DNA of 6,503 bases from Muribaculaceae bacterium (GTDB taxonomy: Bacteria; Bacteroidota; Bacteroidia; Bacteroidales; Muribaculaceae). Numbering within the stretch: the stretch's first letter is position 1; each line of letters begins with the position of its first letter. The DNA is taken from contig JAIDKP010000459.1 of the NCBI GenBank assembly GCA_029051445.1, positions 1 through 6,503 on the forward strand, written 5' to 3'. The position numbers were made by a program, and so were the translations under genes. Below, piece by piece: positions 1-6,490 of the stretch. The notes under the pieces are model-generated. The model ran no database searches and was not told where the DNA came from. It was given only the letters and a program-made list of their open reading frames with translations.

Positions 1-417
1 TTGCCCCTCTTCCACCACTTCCTTTCGCCCGGAGTCCTCCAGAGCCAGCCTTGCGGCCTCGCGGTAGGCAGCAATCCGCCCCGGCGTGCCAAGCTTTATC
101 CCTCCGAAATACCTGACGACAACTACAAGAACATCCGTCAGACCGGCCGAATTTATCTGTCCCAGTATCGGGCGGCCGGCTGTACCCGACGGCTCACCGT
201 TGTCGTTGCTCAGGTATTCCGTACGCGACGGCCCGAGCATATACGCCCAACACACATGGCGCGCGTCATGCCACTCGTTGGCCATACGCTTCACCGTTGC
301 CCGAGCCTCTTCAGCCGTCGTCACGTGAAAAGCAAACGCCAGAAAGCGGCTCATCTTTTCAGTAAGCCGCCCCTGGCCTTCATGCTCTATGGTATAATAT
401 ATATCAGAATCAGCCAC
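1..417 (-). CDS. yigZ: YigZ/IMPACT (UPF0029) family protein, 3' end outside window
   Basis: The minus strand is open from a GTG at 417 down to base 1 without a stop, giving 139 residues, and the gene continues past the window. Residues 72-83 (DNGEPSGTAGRP) and 102-110 (RYFGGIKLG) are the two signature motifs of the UPF0029/IMPACT N-terminal domain. The preceding TEKMSRFLAFAF (19-30) matches the usual beginning of that domain. E. coli YigZ is about 204 aa, so the missing part should be the C-terminal ferredoxin-like domain (DUF1949). The family is related to eukaryotic IMPACT/Yih1, regulators of the Gcn2 kinase; the bacterial role is poorly defined and a translation- or RNA-linked function is only suspected. 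The GTG start was chosen because it gives a family-like N-terminus (ADSDIYYTIEHEG) and overlaps the nqrF stop by 8 nt, which suggests translational coupling. The next in-frame ATG, at 354, would remove conserved residues. Family call is firm; the start is moderately sure. Confidence 0.88.
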   Translation of the reverse strand, partial: MADSDIYYTIEHEGQGRLTEKMSRFLAFAFHVTTAEEARATVKRMANEWHDARHVCWAYMLGPSRTEYLSNDNGEPSGTAGRPILGQINSAGLTDVLVVVVRYFGGIKLGTPGRIAAYREAARLALEDSGRKEVVEEGQ

Positions 418-1708
418 CGAAATTGTCGTAGTGGATATTGCCCGGATCCACACCGAGCGAATCAAGCATCTTGTTCACAGCCGCACTCATCGGGCCGGGA
501 CCGCACATATAGTACTCGATATCTTCCGGAGCCTCGTGATTCTTAAGATACGTGTCATAGATCACCTGATGCACAAACCCCGGAGTGTATTTCACGCCCG
601 CCGCATCGGCTGCCGGATCGGGCCGGTCGAGCGCCAGATGGAACTTGAAATTCGGGAAATCCTTTTCAAGTTGCAGGAAATCATCAAGATAAAACACCTC
701 GTTCAGAGCCCTCGCGCCATAAAAATAATTCATCACACGATCAGTCGTGTGCAGCGTCTTGGTCATATACATGATCTGTGCCCGCAACGGAGCCATGCCC
801 GCGCCGCCGCCGATCCACATCATCTCGTTCTTGCTGTCGAAGATCGGATGGAAGTCACCGTAAGGGCCACTCATGATCACCTTATCGCCCGGCTTCAGCG
901 TAAAGATATAGCTTGATGCTATGCCTGGCGGTACATCCTGAAAACCCACCTCGGGCTTCGGTTTGAACGGCGGAGTTGCGATGCGCACCGTCAGCATGAT
1001 GCGGTCACCCTCCTCGGGGTAATTGGCCATCGAGTAGGCGCGCACTGTGGTCTCTGTGTTCACAGCCTTCAAACCGAAAAGTCCGAATTTCTCCCACGAC
1101 GGCAGATACTCCTCGCCGATCGACGACTTGTCGATATCCTTGTCATAATCGATGCTGTAGGGAGGTATCTTTATCTGCGCGTAGCTGCCAGGCAGAAAAT
1201 CCATATGCTCGCCCGGAGGCAGAGTCACGATAAACTCCTTGATAAACGTTGCGACATTCTTGTTGGACAGCACGGTGCACTCCCACTCCTTCACACTCAT
1301 CACCGAGGCGGGCACGCCGATACTCATGTCCGACTTCACCTTCACCTGACATCCGAGACGCCAGTGATCCTTCACTTCTTTGCGACTGAAATGCACCGTT
1401 TCGGTAGGAAGTATCTCACCCCCACCCTCAAACACCTGCACCTTGCACTGGCCGCAGCTACCCTTGCCGCCGCAGGCCGAAGGCAGAAACACATTCTGTG
1501 CAGCGAGCGACGACAGTAACGAGCCGCCGGACTCCACCTCGACCACAGCATCGGAGTTCACCGTGATCTTCACCTTGCCCGATGACACAAGATACCTCTT
1601 GGCGACAAGCAGTATAAGCACTAGAGCGATTGTCACGGCAAGGAATACTCCGACAGCCGTCCACACTGTCAGCGACAGCACATCCAAAACTACAGTAGCC
1701 TCTGTCAT
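410..1708 (-). CDS. nqrF: Na+-translocating NADH:quinone reductase subunit F (NADH dehydrogenase, FAD and [2Fe-2S])
   Basis: NqrF is the electron entry subunit of Na+-NQR. It oxidises NADH at the cytoplasmic face and passes electrons from FAD to a [2Fe-2S] centre. The 432-aa product has, in order: one N-terminal membrane helix (about residues 12-35); a ferredoxin-type domain with cluster cysteines C79, C85, C88 and C120 (CGGKGSCGQC, then LGC); an FAD-binding motif RAYSMAN at 223-229; GPYGDF at 281-286; and an NADH-binding region with GGGAGMAP at 300-307 and CGPGPM at 402-407. The C-terminus YDNFGG is as expected. Length is close to the 408-430 aa usual in the family. It starts 3 nt after the nqrE stop without a clear Shine-Dalgarno sequence, as is common in Bacteroidota. 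Its last 8 nt overlap the next gene. The whole set of cofactor residues is present, so the protein is probably active. Confidence 0.98.
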   Translation of the reverse strand: MTEATVVLDVLSLTVWTAVGVFLAVTIALVLILLVAKRYLVSSGKVKITVNSDAVVEVESGGSLLSSLAAQNVFLPSACGGKGSCGQCKVQVFEGGGEILPTETVHFSRKEVKDHWRLGCQVKVKSDMSIGVPASVMSVKEWECTVLSNKNVATFIKEFIVTLPPGEHMDFLPGSYAQIKIPPYSIDYDKDIDKSSIGEEYLPSWEKFGLFGLKAVNTETTVRAYSMANYPEEGDRIMLTVRIATPPFKPKPEVGFQDVPPGIASSYIFTLKPGDKVIMSGPYGDFHPIFDSKNEMMWIGGGAGMAPLRAQIMYMTKTLHTTDRVMNYFYGARALNEVFYLDDFLQLEKDFPNFKFHLALDRPDPAADAAGVKYTPGFVHQVIYDTYLKNHEAPEDIEYYMCGPGPMSAAVNKMLDSLGVDPGNIHYDNFGG

Positions 1709-1711
1709 TTC

Positions 1712-2329
1712 TTATATCTTTATTCCGAGGAAACTCATGAAAGCAATACCCATCAGAGCAGTCACGATAAACGTGATGCCTATGCCACGCAGCGGGCCGG
1801 GAATCTTTGAATACGTAGCCAGGCGCTCCCTTATCGCAGCCACGGCCGTAATGGCGAGAAGCCACCCAAGCCCCCAGCCTCCGCCTGCACACACAGCAGT
1901 GCCGACCGACGCGAAACCGCGCTGCTGCATGAACAGCGAGCCGCCAAGTATAGCGCAGTTCACGGCGATCAGAGGCAGGAAGATACCGAGCGACGCATAT
2001 AGCGACGGAGCGAACTTCTCCACTGCCATCTCGACAAGTTGCGTCATCGACGCGATAACAGCGATAAACATTATAAGCGACAGAAACGACAGATCAACAT
2101 CAGCCATGTCACTTCCGAGCCACACAAGAGCACCGGGCTTCAGCACATAGGTGTTCAGCAGATAGTTGACCGGAAGCGTCACCACAAGCATAAACGTGAC
2201 CGCCACTCCGAGACCAAATGCCGTCTTCACATTTTTCGAGACGGCAAGAAACGAACACATGCCCAGGAAGTAGGCGAAAATCATATTGTCGACAAAAATC
2301 GACCGTATGAAAATATTGAAATTCTCCAT
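1712..2329 (-). CDS. nqrE: Na+-translocating NADH:quinone reductase subunit E
   Basis: This is a 205-aa integral membrane subunit of Na+-NQR, homologous to NqrD and to RnfA, with about six hydrophobic segments. In the Vibrio cholerae enzyme, NqrD and NqrE jointly hold an intramembrane [2Fe-2S] cluster through two cysteines each, which relays electrons from NqrF to NqrC. The equivalent cysteines here are C25 (in YFLGMCSFLAVS) and C125 (in LPLIAVNCAILGG). Both lie in half-helix motifs that repeat in inverted topology in NqrD. The C-terminal part (RERLATYSKIPGPLRGIGITFI) is typical of the family, and the length is near the usual 198-210. The ATG is preceded by an AGGGAG Shine-Dalgarno-like sequence, the clearest in the operon. 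It follows nqrD by 14 nt, the widest gap among the nqr genes. Confidence 0.98.
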   Translation of the reverse strand: MENFNIFIRSIFVDNMIFAYFLGMCSFLAVSKNVKTAFGLGVAVTFMLVVTLPVNYLLNTYVLKPGALVWLGSDMADVDLSFLSLIMFIAVIASMTQLVEMAVEKFAPSLYASLGIFLPLIAVNCAILGGSLFMQQRGFASVGTAVCAGGGWGLGWLLAITAVAAIRERLATYSKIPGPLRGIGITFIVTALMGIAFMSFLGIKI

Positions 2330-2337
2330 AAATCAGT

Positions 2338-2343
2338 CTCCCT
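2338..2343 (-). promoter_or_regulatory. Shine-Dalgarno site of nqrE
   Basis: AGGGAG reads on the minus strand between the nqrD stop and the nqrE ATG, 8 nt before the ATG. It is the only well-spaced purine-rich ribosome binding site in the operon. Most genes in Bacteroidota start without one, so it may give nqrE independent initiation where the intergenic gap is widest. Confidence 0.55.
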
Positions 2344-2970
2344 TTATTTCTCTTGCATGTCAGGATTGAAATGACGCTGCACCCATATTATGCATGCAAC
2401 CACGATCAGAGCCATAGGCGGCAGTATCATAAGACCGTTGTTCACATAACCGGCCTCATACCACGACTGAGGCACGACCTGATAGCCCCAGAGCGTCCCG
2501 CTGCCAAACAGCTCACGCACAAAACCGGTGATCGCAAGCACAATCGTGTATCCCACACCGTTACCGACACCGTCGAGAAACGACGGCCACGGCTTGTTGG
2601 CCATCGCAAACGCCTCAAGACGCCCCATCAGTATGCAGTTGGTGATGATAAGTCCGATAAACACCGACAGCTGCTTCGACACATCATAGGCAAAAGCCTT
2701 GAGAGTCTCGTTGACTATCACCACAAGCCCGGCCACAACCACAAGCTGCACGATTATACGTATGTTCACCGGTATAGTCTTGCGCATAAGCGATATGATC
2801 ACATTCGAGAATGCAAGCACGACCGTTACCGACAGCCCCATGACCATTGCAGGCTCGAGCTTGGCCGTGACAGCAAGCACCGAGCAGATACCGAGCACCT
2901 GCACCACAACAGGATTATTCTTGGCAAACGGATTGAATAATACGCTCTTGTTATTTATTTTATCAGCCAT
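2344..2970 (-). CDS. nqrD: Na+-translocating NADH:quinone reductase subunit D
   Basis: This is a 208-aa membrane subunit of Na+-NQR, paralogous to NqrE and to RnfE. The stretch NNPVVVQVLGICSVLAVTAKLEPA (18-41) and the segment GLIITNCILMGRLEAFA (106-122) are the hallmark motifs. They carry C29 and C112, at the same numbers as the NqrD cysteines that ligate the shared NqrD/NqrE [2Fe-2S] cluster in Vibrio cholerae. Later motifs include FLDGVGNGVGYTIVL (131-145) and VRELFGSGTLWG (151-162), both well conserved. About six transmembrane segments are evident, and the length fits the family (205-210 aa). The gene starts 8 nt after the nqrC stop. A GAGGG stretch lies only 3 nt before the ATG, which is closer than a normal Shine-Dalgarno site. 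No defect is seen. Confidence 0.98.
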   Translation of the reverse strand: MADKINNKSVLFNPFAKNNPVVVQVLGICSVLAVTAKLEPAMVMGLSVTVVLAFSNVIISLMRKTIPVNIRIIVQLVVVAGLVVIVNETLKAFAYDVSKQLSVFIGLIITNCILMGRLEAFAMANKPWPSFLDGVGNGVGYTIVLAITGFVRELFGSGTLWGYQVVPQSWYEAGYVNNGLMILPPMALIVVACIIWVQRHFNPDMQEK

Positions 2971-2978
2971 GATCCCTC

Positions 2979-3680
2979 TTATTTTTCTGTTAACGACCGC
3001 AGATAAGCCTTATAAGGTGTCAGACCCGAGTCAAGCATCGAGGCGACCCCCTTGCTCGTGATCGTGCCGCCGGAAACCGCGTCGACATAATCCTCGCCGG
3101 CCACCGGTTTGGTTCCTTTCTTCAGCACATTCACCGGCAGAAAATTACCCTGTTTCCAAAGTTCCTTCCCTCTGAACTGGTCACTGAAAGCCGGCTTCTC
3201 GATCTCCGCGCCGAGACCCGGAGTCTCCCCCTCGTGAGCGAAATATGCGCCATAGATTGTCGATCCGTCGCTATCGAGAGCGACATATCCCCATATCGGT
3301 CCCCAGAGACCGGCACCGTAGACCGGCACGACATACTTCCGCGCACCGTCCACATCACACACATAAACCGGCAGACGACGCTCCGGCGCGTCCACCTTCG
3401 ACTCCATAGCCATGTCGATACCGAAAGCGTCATTGCCTATGCTGTCGCCACTTTCATTGACCACAACCTGCGACACGACATACCTGTCGAACTCCTCTAC
3501 GATCATATCCTTTTCAGGGACAATCCTTATGGCAGAAAGTATCTGACGCATCTTGTCGGCATCGATATTGGCCTGTTGCCGGGACTTAAGCCCCATTGAT
3601 GTCATTGCGAGCACAGCGCCGACAACTCCGGCCAGCACCACGATATAGACTATTGTATATACACTGCTTTGCTTGTTCAT
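2979..3680 (-). CDS. nqrC: Na+-translocating NADH:quinone reductase subunit C (covalent FMN)
   Basis: NqrC carries a covalently bound FMN in its FMN_bind domain on the outer face of the membrane and hands electrons on to NqrB. The 233-aa product has one N-terminal membrane helix (about residues 8-27) followed by a soluble domain. That domain contains LWGPIWGYVALDSDG (125-139), HEGETPGLGAEI (149-160) and the flavinylation motif DAVSGGTITS (200-209). The FMN is expected to be attached by phosphoester bond to T206, by an ApbE-type flavin transferase encoded elsewhere. The consensus at this point is SGAT, and here it is SGGT. I chose the ATG at 3680; a GTG two codons upstream (3686) would add only Met-Ala. 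Bacteroidota NqrC proteins usually begin with Met-Asn, as here. The gap to nqrB is 12 nt and no Shine-Dalgarno site is visible. Identity is certain; the exact start is less so. Confidence 0.96.
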   Translation of the reverse strand: MNKQSSVYTIVYIVVLAGVVGAVLAMTSMGLKSRQQANIDADKMRQILSAIRIVPEKDMIVEEFDRYVVSQVVVNESGDSIGNDAFGIDMAMESKVDAPERRLPVYVCDVDGARKYVVPVYGAGLWGPIWGYVALDSDGSTIYGAYFAHEGETPGLGAEIEKPAFSDQFRGKELWKQGNFLPVNVLKKGTKPVAGEDYVDAVSGGTITSKGVASMLDSGLTPYKAYLRSLTEK

Positions 3681-3692
3681 AGCCACAAGTCG

Positions 3693-4910
3693 TTAGTCGG
3701 TTATAACTTTTGCTCTGCGACGGCGGCGAGCCACATTGGCCTCGACCACACAATGGTCGATCAAAGGAGCAAGCGCGTTCATCAGAAGCACTGCAAGCAT
3801 CGCACCCTCTGGATAACCGTTGTTATACGTGCGTATAAGTATCGCGATCGCACCCACAAGAAAACCATAGATCCATTTTCCGGTCTCAGTGCGCGCTGCC
3901 GTCACCGGATCGGTAGCCATAAACACAACCGCAAAAGCAAAACCGCCAAGCAACAACTGATCGACAGGAGACACAAAGCTCATCGGATAAAGCGGAGTGG
4001 CACATGCATGGGCAATAGCGCCCATAGCCAGACCACCGGCCACAGCCGACACCATTATCTTCCAGCTTGCCATGCCCGTCACAAGCAGTATAGCCGCACC
4101 GATAAGTATGCACAGCGTAGATGTCTCGCCAAAAGAGCCGGGGATCAGACCAATAAAGCTCTGCCATGAATCGATTGCCGTACCGTCGAGCCCGACAGGC
4201 ATCACCGTGGCACCGGAAGCGATATCGGCTGTCGCGATCTGTCCAAGAGGAGTCGCACCCGTGAATCCGTCGGGAGCAGTCCCGCCAAGACCCAATATCG
4301 GTTGAGTCGACACAAACACCTTGTCGCCGCTCATCTGCGACGGATATGCGAAAAACAGAAATGCGCGCGTCACAAGAGCCACATTAAACACATTGTAGCC
4401 CGTGCCGCCGAAAACCTCCTTGACAAAAATAACCGAGAAGGCAGTAGCAACCGCGATCATCCACAGCGGAGTCTCGATCGGGCAGATAAGCGGGATAAGA
4501 AAGCCCGTAACAAGAAAACCCTCCTGTATCTCCTCGCGCCTGAGCTGAGCAACGATAAACTCTATGCCAAGACCTACAAGATAAGCCACCACAATACGCG
4601 GAAGCACAGCAAGAAAGCCATACAGCATAAGATCAAGGAACGGGAACTCCGTCGCGCCGCACGCAAGCCAGTGCTGATAGCCGGTATTGTACATACCGAA
4701 GAGCATACACGGCACAAGCGCGAGCACGACAATGATCATAACACGCTTTGAATCGATGCTGTCGTGTATGCTCACGCCCGACTTCGATGTCTCTGACGGT
4801 GTGAACAGAAACGTATCCATACCATCGTAGACCGACTTCAGTGCATGAAGTTTTCCACCCTCCTCAAAATTCGGGCGGATGCGGTCCATCATTCTTTTCA
4901 ATGCCTTCAT
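3693..4910 (-). CDS. nqrB: Na+-translocating NADH:quinone reductase subunit B (covalent FMN, riboflavin, quinone site)
   Basis: NqrB is the large membrane subunit of Na+-NQR. It carries covalent FMN and riboflavin, contributes the quinone site and is thought to contain the Na+ path. The 405-aa product begins MKALKRMMDRIRPNFEEGGK and has about ten hydrophobic segments. Diagnostic motifs are EEIQEGFLVTGFLIPLICP (126-144), VKEVFGGTGYNVFNVALVTRAF (163-184) and DGFTGATPLG (214-223). T220 is the expected FMN attachment site. FVSPVDQLLLGGFAFAVVFMATDPVTA (312-338) and the NNGYPEGAMLAVLLMNALAP region (363-382) follow the family pattern. The reading frame is open to an upstream ATG at 4991, but that would add 27 residues overlapping nqrA and unlike NqrB. 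The start at 4910, 4 nt after the nqrA stop, gives the usual N-terminus. The C-terminal tail has an Arg-rich run (395-399), consistent with a cytoplasmic end. Confidence 0.97.
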   Translation of the reverse strand: MKALKRMMDRIRPNFEEGGKLHALKSVYDGMDTFLFTPSETSKSGVSIHDSIDSKRVMIIVVLALVPCMLFGMYNTGYQHWLACGATEFPFLDLMLYGFLAVLPRIVVAYLVGLGIEFIVAQLRREEIQEGFLVTGFLIPLICPIETPLWMIAVATAFSVIFVKEVFGGTGYNVFNVALVTRAFLFFAYPSQMSGDKVFVSTQPILGLGGTAPDGFTGATPLGQIATADIASGATVMPVGLDGTAIDSWQSFIGLIPGSFGETSTLCILIGAAILLVTGMASWKIMVSAVAGGLAMGAIAHACATPLYPMSFVSPVDQLLLGGFAFAVVFMATDPVTAARTETGKWIYGFLVGAIAILIRTYNNGYPEGAMLAVLLMNALAPLIDHCVVEANVARRRRRAKVITD

Positions 4911-4914
4911 ATTT

Positions 4915-6267
4915 TCAGACAGTTTCTTGTCGCATATAATCAAGACCTTCCCCGACAATCCTCTGCAATTCAAGCTTCGAAGCATCGGCATATTCGGCGG
5001 CCGCGAAATCTGCCGGAGTCACCTCATAGATTCCCAGAGCCTCCATCCTGTCGATATCGCGGGCAAGTATAGCCTTCACCAGATGCTCCGGCATAATATC
5101 CATAGGAATATACCGAGCATACTGTCCCGAAAGTATCATCGCGCGGCGGCCGCCGTTCAGACGCGCATCTGGCCTGAACAGACGCTTTCTAAGGAAATGT
5201 CCCGGAAAAGACCGGCTTTCACTCATCTTGCCGGGCGAGAGCGAAGCCCACCCCATAAACTCATCCACATCGTCACCCTCGGGTATGACAGTGACCTGTG
5301 TATACGGAAAACGCAGATAGCCGTTCTCACCGACATTCACACCGGTCAGCACATTTCCCGAGATGACACGCTCATGCCCCTGCTTTCTCAACCCGCCACC
5401 GATAAGCGACCTCATCGATGCACCGGCGGGAGCCGTCACATAGTGCGGTGTCACGACCTCGCTGCCGGTCACTGCCACAGGACCGCTCCAGTCGACACCA
5501 GAGCCGGAAGCCACCTGACCGATACGCTTCAGTGTCGCGCCATCAAGCAGCCACACAGTCTCACCCTTATTCACCGGCTTGATATTCGCAGCCAGCACCG
5601 ACGGCAGCGACGCAGGGAAACCGCCATCCACATCCACCATCACGGCACCGGCGATATCACTCACACCGCCATCAGCTTTGCGGCCTACATAAACATCACC
5701 CTTAGTCAGCGTCTTCAACGCGGCTACACCGGCTTCAAGCAAAGCATCACAGCCTTCCATCGACAGCGACATGTCAGGAGCAAGCGGAGCCGCATCCCAC
5801 GTCGTCACAAAAATATCGCGTGGTTCCGCATCAGCCACAGGCACAGTAGCAAAAGGCAGCTGCCTCATCTGCGCCCACACGCCCTGAGTCATAAGTGCCG
5901 ACTTCAGAGACTTGGCATCCTTCGGCGCAGCACCCGGCTTCGACACTACCGGAGCACCCTTGTCAGGCACGACCTCCACGGCAAGCACCTTACGGCGCTC
6001 ACCCCTCACGACACACTTTACAGTACCCGAGACAGGAGACACAACCCTTATTTCAGTGCACACCTTGTCATGCCAGAGCGCATCGCCACAATCGACATGA
6101 TCCCCTTCCCTGACATCCATCTTGGGCGTCAGTCCATTAAAATCATCTGGAACAAGAACCACGCTTTCCGGCTCCGCCACAGCTAGTTCACTGCAGCTTG
6201 CCGGCCTTACAGCCCCACCCGATAGATTCAGATTCAACCCTCTTTTAATCTTTAGAGGCTTTCTCAT
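4915..6267 (-). CDS. nqrA: Na+-translocating NADH:quinone reductase subunit A
   Basis: NqrA is the peripheral cytoplasmic subunit of Na+-NQR, sitting against NqrB and affecting quinone binding; it has no membrane helix and none is seen here. The 450-aa product matches the usual length (about 446-452). It opens with the family N-terminus LKIKRGLNLNLSGGA (5-19). Next comes a biotinyl/lipoyl-like barrel region (about 35-100, including LTPKMDVREGDHVDCGDALWHDK and SPVSGTV) similar to that of RnfC. The middle holds GLRKQGHERVISGNVLTG (292-309) and PYTQVTVIPEGDDVDEFMGW (321-340). The C-terminal part holds AMILSGQYARYIPMDIMPEHL (376-396) and ALGIYEVTPADFA (410-422). It is the first gene of the operon, and no Shine-Dalgarno sequence is visible before its ATG. 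The leader and candidate promoters lie in the 236 bases to its right. No truncation or frameshift is seen. Confidence 0.98.
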   Translation of the reverse strand: MRKPLKIKRGLNLNLSGGAVRPASCSELAVAEPESVVLVPDDFNGLTPKMDVREGDHVDCGDALWHDKVCTEIRVVSPVSGTVKCVVRGERRKVLAVEVVPDKGAPVVSKPGAAPKDAKSLKSALMTQGVWAQMRQLPFATVPVADAEPRDIFVTTWDAAPLAPDMSLSMEGCDALLEAGVAALKTLTKGDVYVGRKADGGVSDIAGAVMVDVDGGFPASLPSVLAANIKPVNKGETVWLLDGATLKRIGQVASGSGVDWSGPVAVTGSEVVTPHYVTAPAGASMRSLIGGGLRKQGHERVISGNVLTGVNVGENGYLRFPYTQVTVIPEGDDVDEFMGWASLSPGKMSESRSFPGHFLRKRLFRPDARLNGGRRAMILSGQYARYIPMDIMPEHLVKAILARDIDRMEALGIYEVTPADFAAAEYADASKLELQRIVGEGLDYMRQETV

Positions 6268-6349
6268 CTGCCAAGAATATAACGTTTAAGACTTTCTTAT
6301 AATCAGTTGTCACGCATCGCGACTACGAAACATCACAGCCGACATCCTG

Positions 6350-6357
6350 CAAAAATA
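6350..6357 (-). promoter_or_regulatory. Candidate -7 box of an nqrA-proximal promoter
   Basis: TATTTTTG on the minus strand matches the Bacteroidota primary sigma -7 consensus TAnnTTTG. It would put a transcription start near 6343 and leave an nqrA leader of roughly 75 nt. No TTTG lies 19-21 nt upstream, where the -33 box is expected (the nearest, at 6392-6395, is about 34 nt away). The promoter is therefore only half supported, and the match sits in an A/T-rich stretch where chance hits are likely. Confidence 0.35.
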
Positions 6358-6408
6358 TCAAAAAAACATAATATACCCTACATCACCCCCACAAACTCTA
6401 CACAATAC

Positions 6409-6433
6409 AAAAAAAGGAGACCGAAGTCTCCCT
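6409..6433 (-). terminator. Rho-independent terminator with UUCG loop, upstream of nqrA
   Basis: On the minus strand, GGAGAC pairs with GTCTCC across a TTCG tetraloop (stem arms 6426-6431 and 6416-6421). A run of seven T (6415-6409) follows directly. A G·U and an A-U pair can extend the stem into 6432-6433 and the T tract. The orientation stops transcripts travelling leftward, toward nqrA. It ends either a gene or short RNA lying to the right, or acts as an attenuator in the nqr leader. On the plus strand the same hairpin lacks a following T run. Confidence 0.85.
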
Positions 6434-6437
6434 AAGA

Positions 6438-6474
6438 TTAAGTAATTTTGTATTGCTAATTATGAAACACTTAA
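6438..6474. repeat. Short inverted repeat TTAAGT/ACTTAA
   Basis: TTAAGT (6438-6443) and ACTTAA (6469-6474) are perfect 6-bp inverted arms around a 25-nt A/T-rich spacer, immediately upstream of the terminator hairpin when read on the minus strand. In RNA this could form a weak first stem ahead of the terminator. In DNA it could be a binding site. Six A/T-rich base pairs could also arise by chance. Confidence 0.3.
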
Positions 6475-6482
6475 CCTCGGAA

Positions 6483-6490
6483 CAAAGGTA
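6483..6490 (-). promoter_or_regulatory. Candidate -7 box at window edge (Bacteroidota sigma-type)
   Basis: TACCTTTG on the minus strand is an exact match to the TAnnTTTG -7 consensus of the Bacteroidota primary sigma factor. The expected -33 TTTG would lie about 19-21 nt further upstream, just outside the window, so it cannot be checked. A start near 6476-6478 would give a transcript of about 70 nt up to the terminator at 6409, or a leader of about 210 nt if it reads through into nqrA. Confidence 0.5.

Noticed and set aside
391..403. TATAATATATAT stretch resembling a promoter
   Set aside because: It encodes the Asp-Ile-Tyr-Tyr-Thr codons of the yigZ-like protein, and Bacteroidota promoters do not use a TATAAT -10 box.
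1..546. Plus-strand open frame at the left edge
   Set aside because: It runs opposite the yigZ-like gene and the end of nqrF. The minus strand carries clear IMPACT-family motifs here, and the plus-strand translation shows nothing recognisable.
1380..2150. Plus-strand open frame of 256 codons across nqrF and nqrE
   Set aside because: It spans the junction of two well-identified genes on the other strand, and its Thr/Ser/Pro-rich translation looks like antisense reading.
4911..4991. Upstream ATG extending nqrB by 27 codons into nqrA
   Set aside because: The added residues do not resemble NqrB N-termini, while the ATG at 4910 gives the standard beginning 4 nt after the nqrA stop.
4879..6186. 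Long plus-strand open frame (435 codons) opposite nqrA
   Set aside because: Its translation is rich in His, Arg and Ser with no recognisable domain, and it lies wholly antisense to an unmistakable nqrA. It is a by-product of the codon bias of the real gene.
6310..6345. Possible 11-codon upstream ORF (MSAVMFRSRDA) in the nqrA leader
   Set aside because: Its ATG falls at or before the start site predicted from the nearer promoter box, it has no ribosome binding site and no runs of regulatory codons, and short ORFs of this size are expected by chance.
6367..6395. TTTG (6392-6395) followed by TATATTAT (6368-6375) as a full promoter for nqrA
   Set aside because: The spacing is 16 nt rather than about 19-21, and the second box misses the last two consensus bases.
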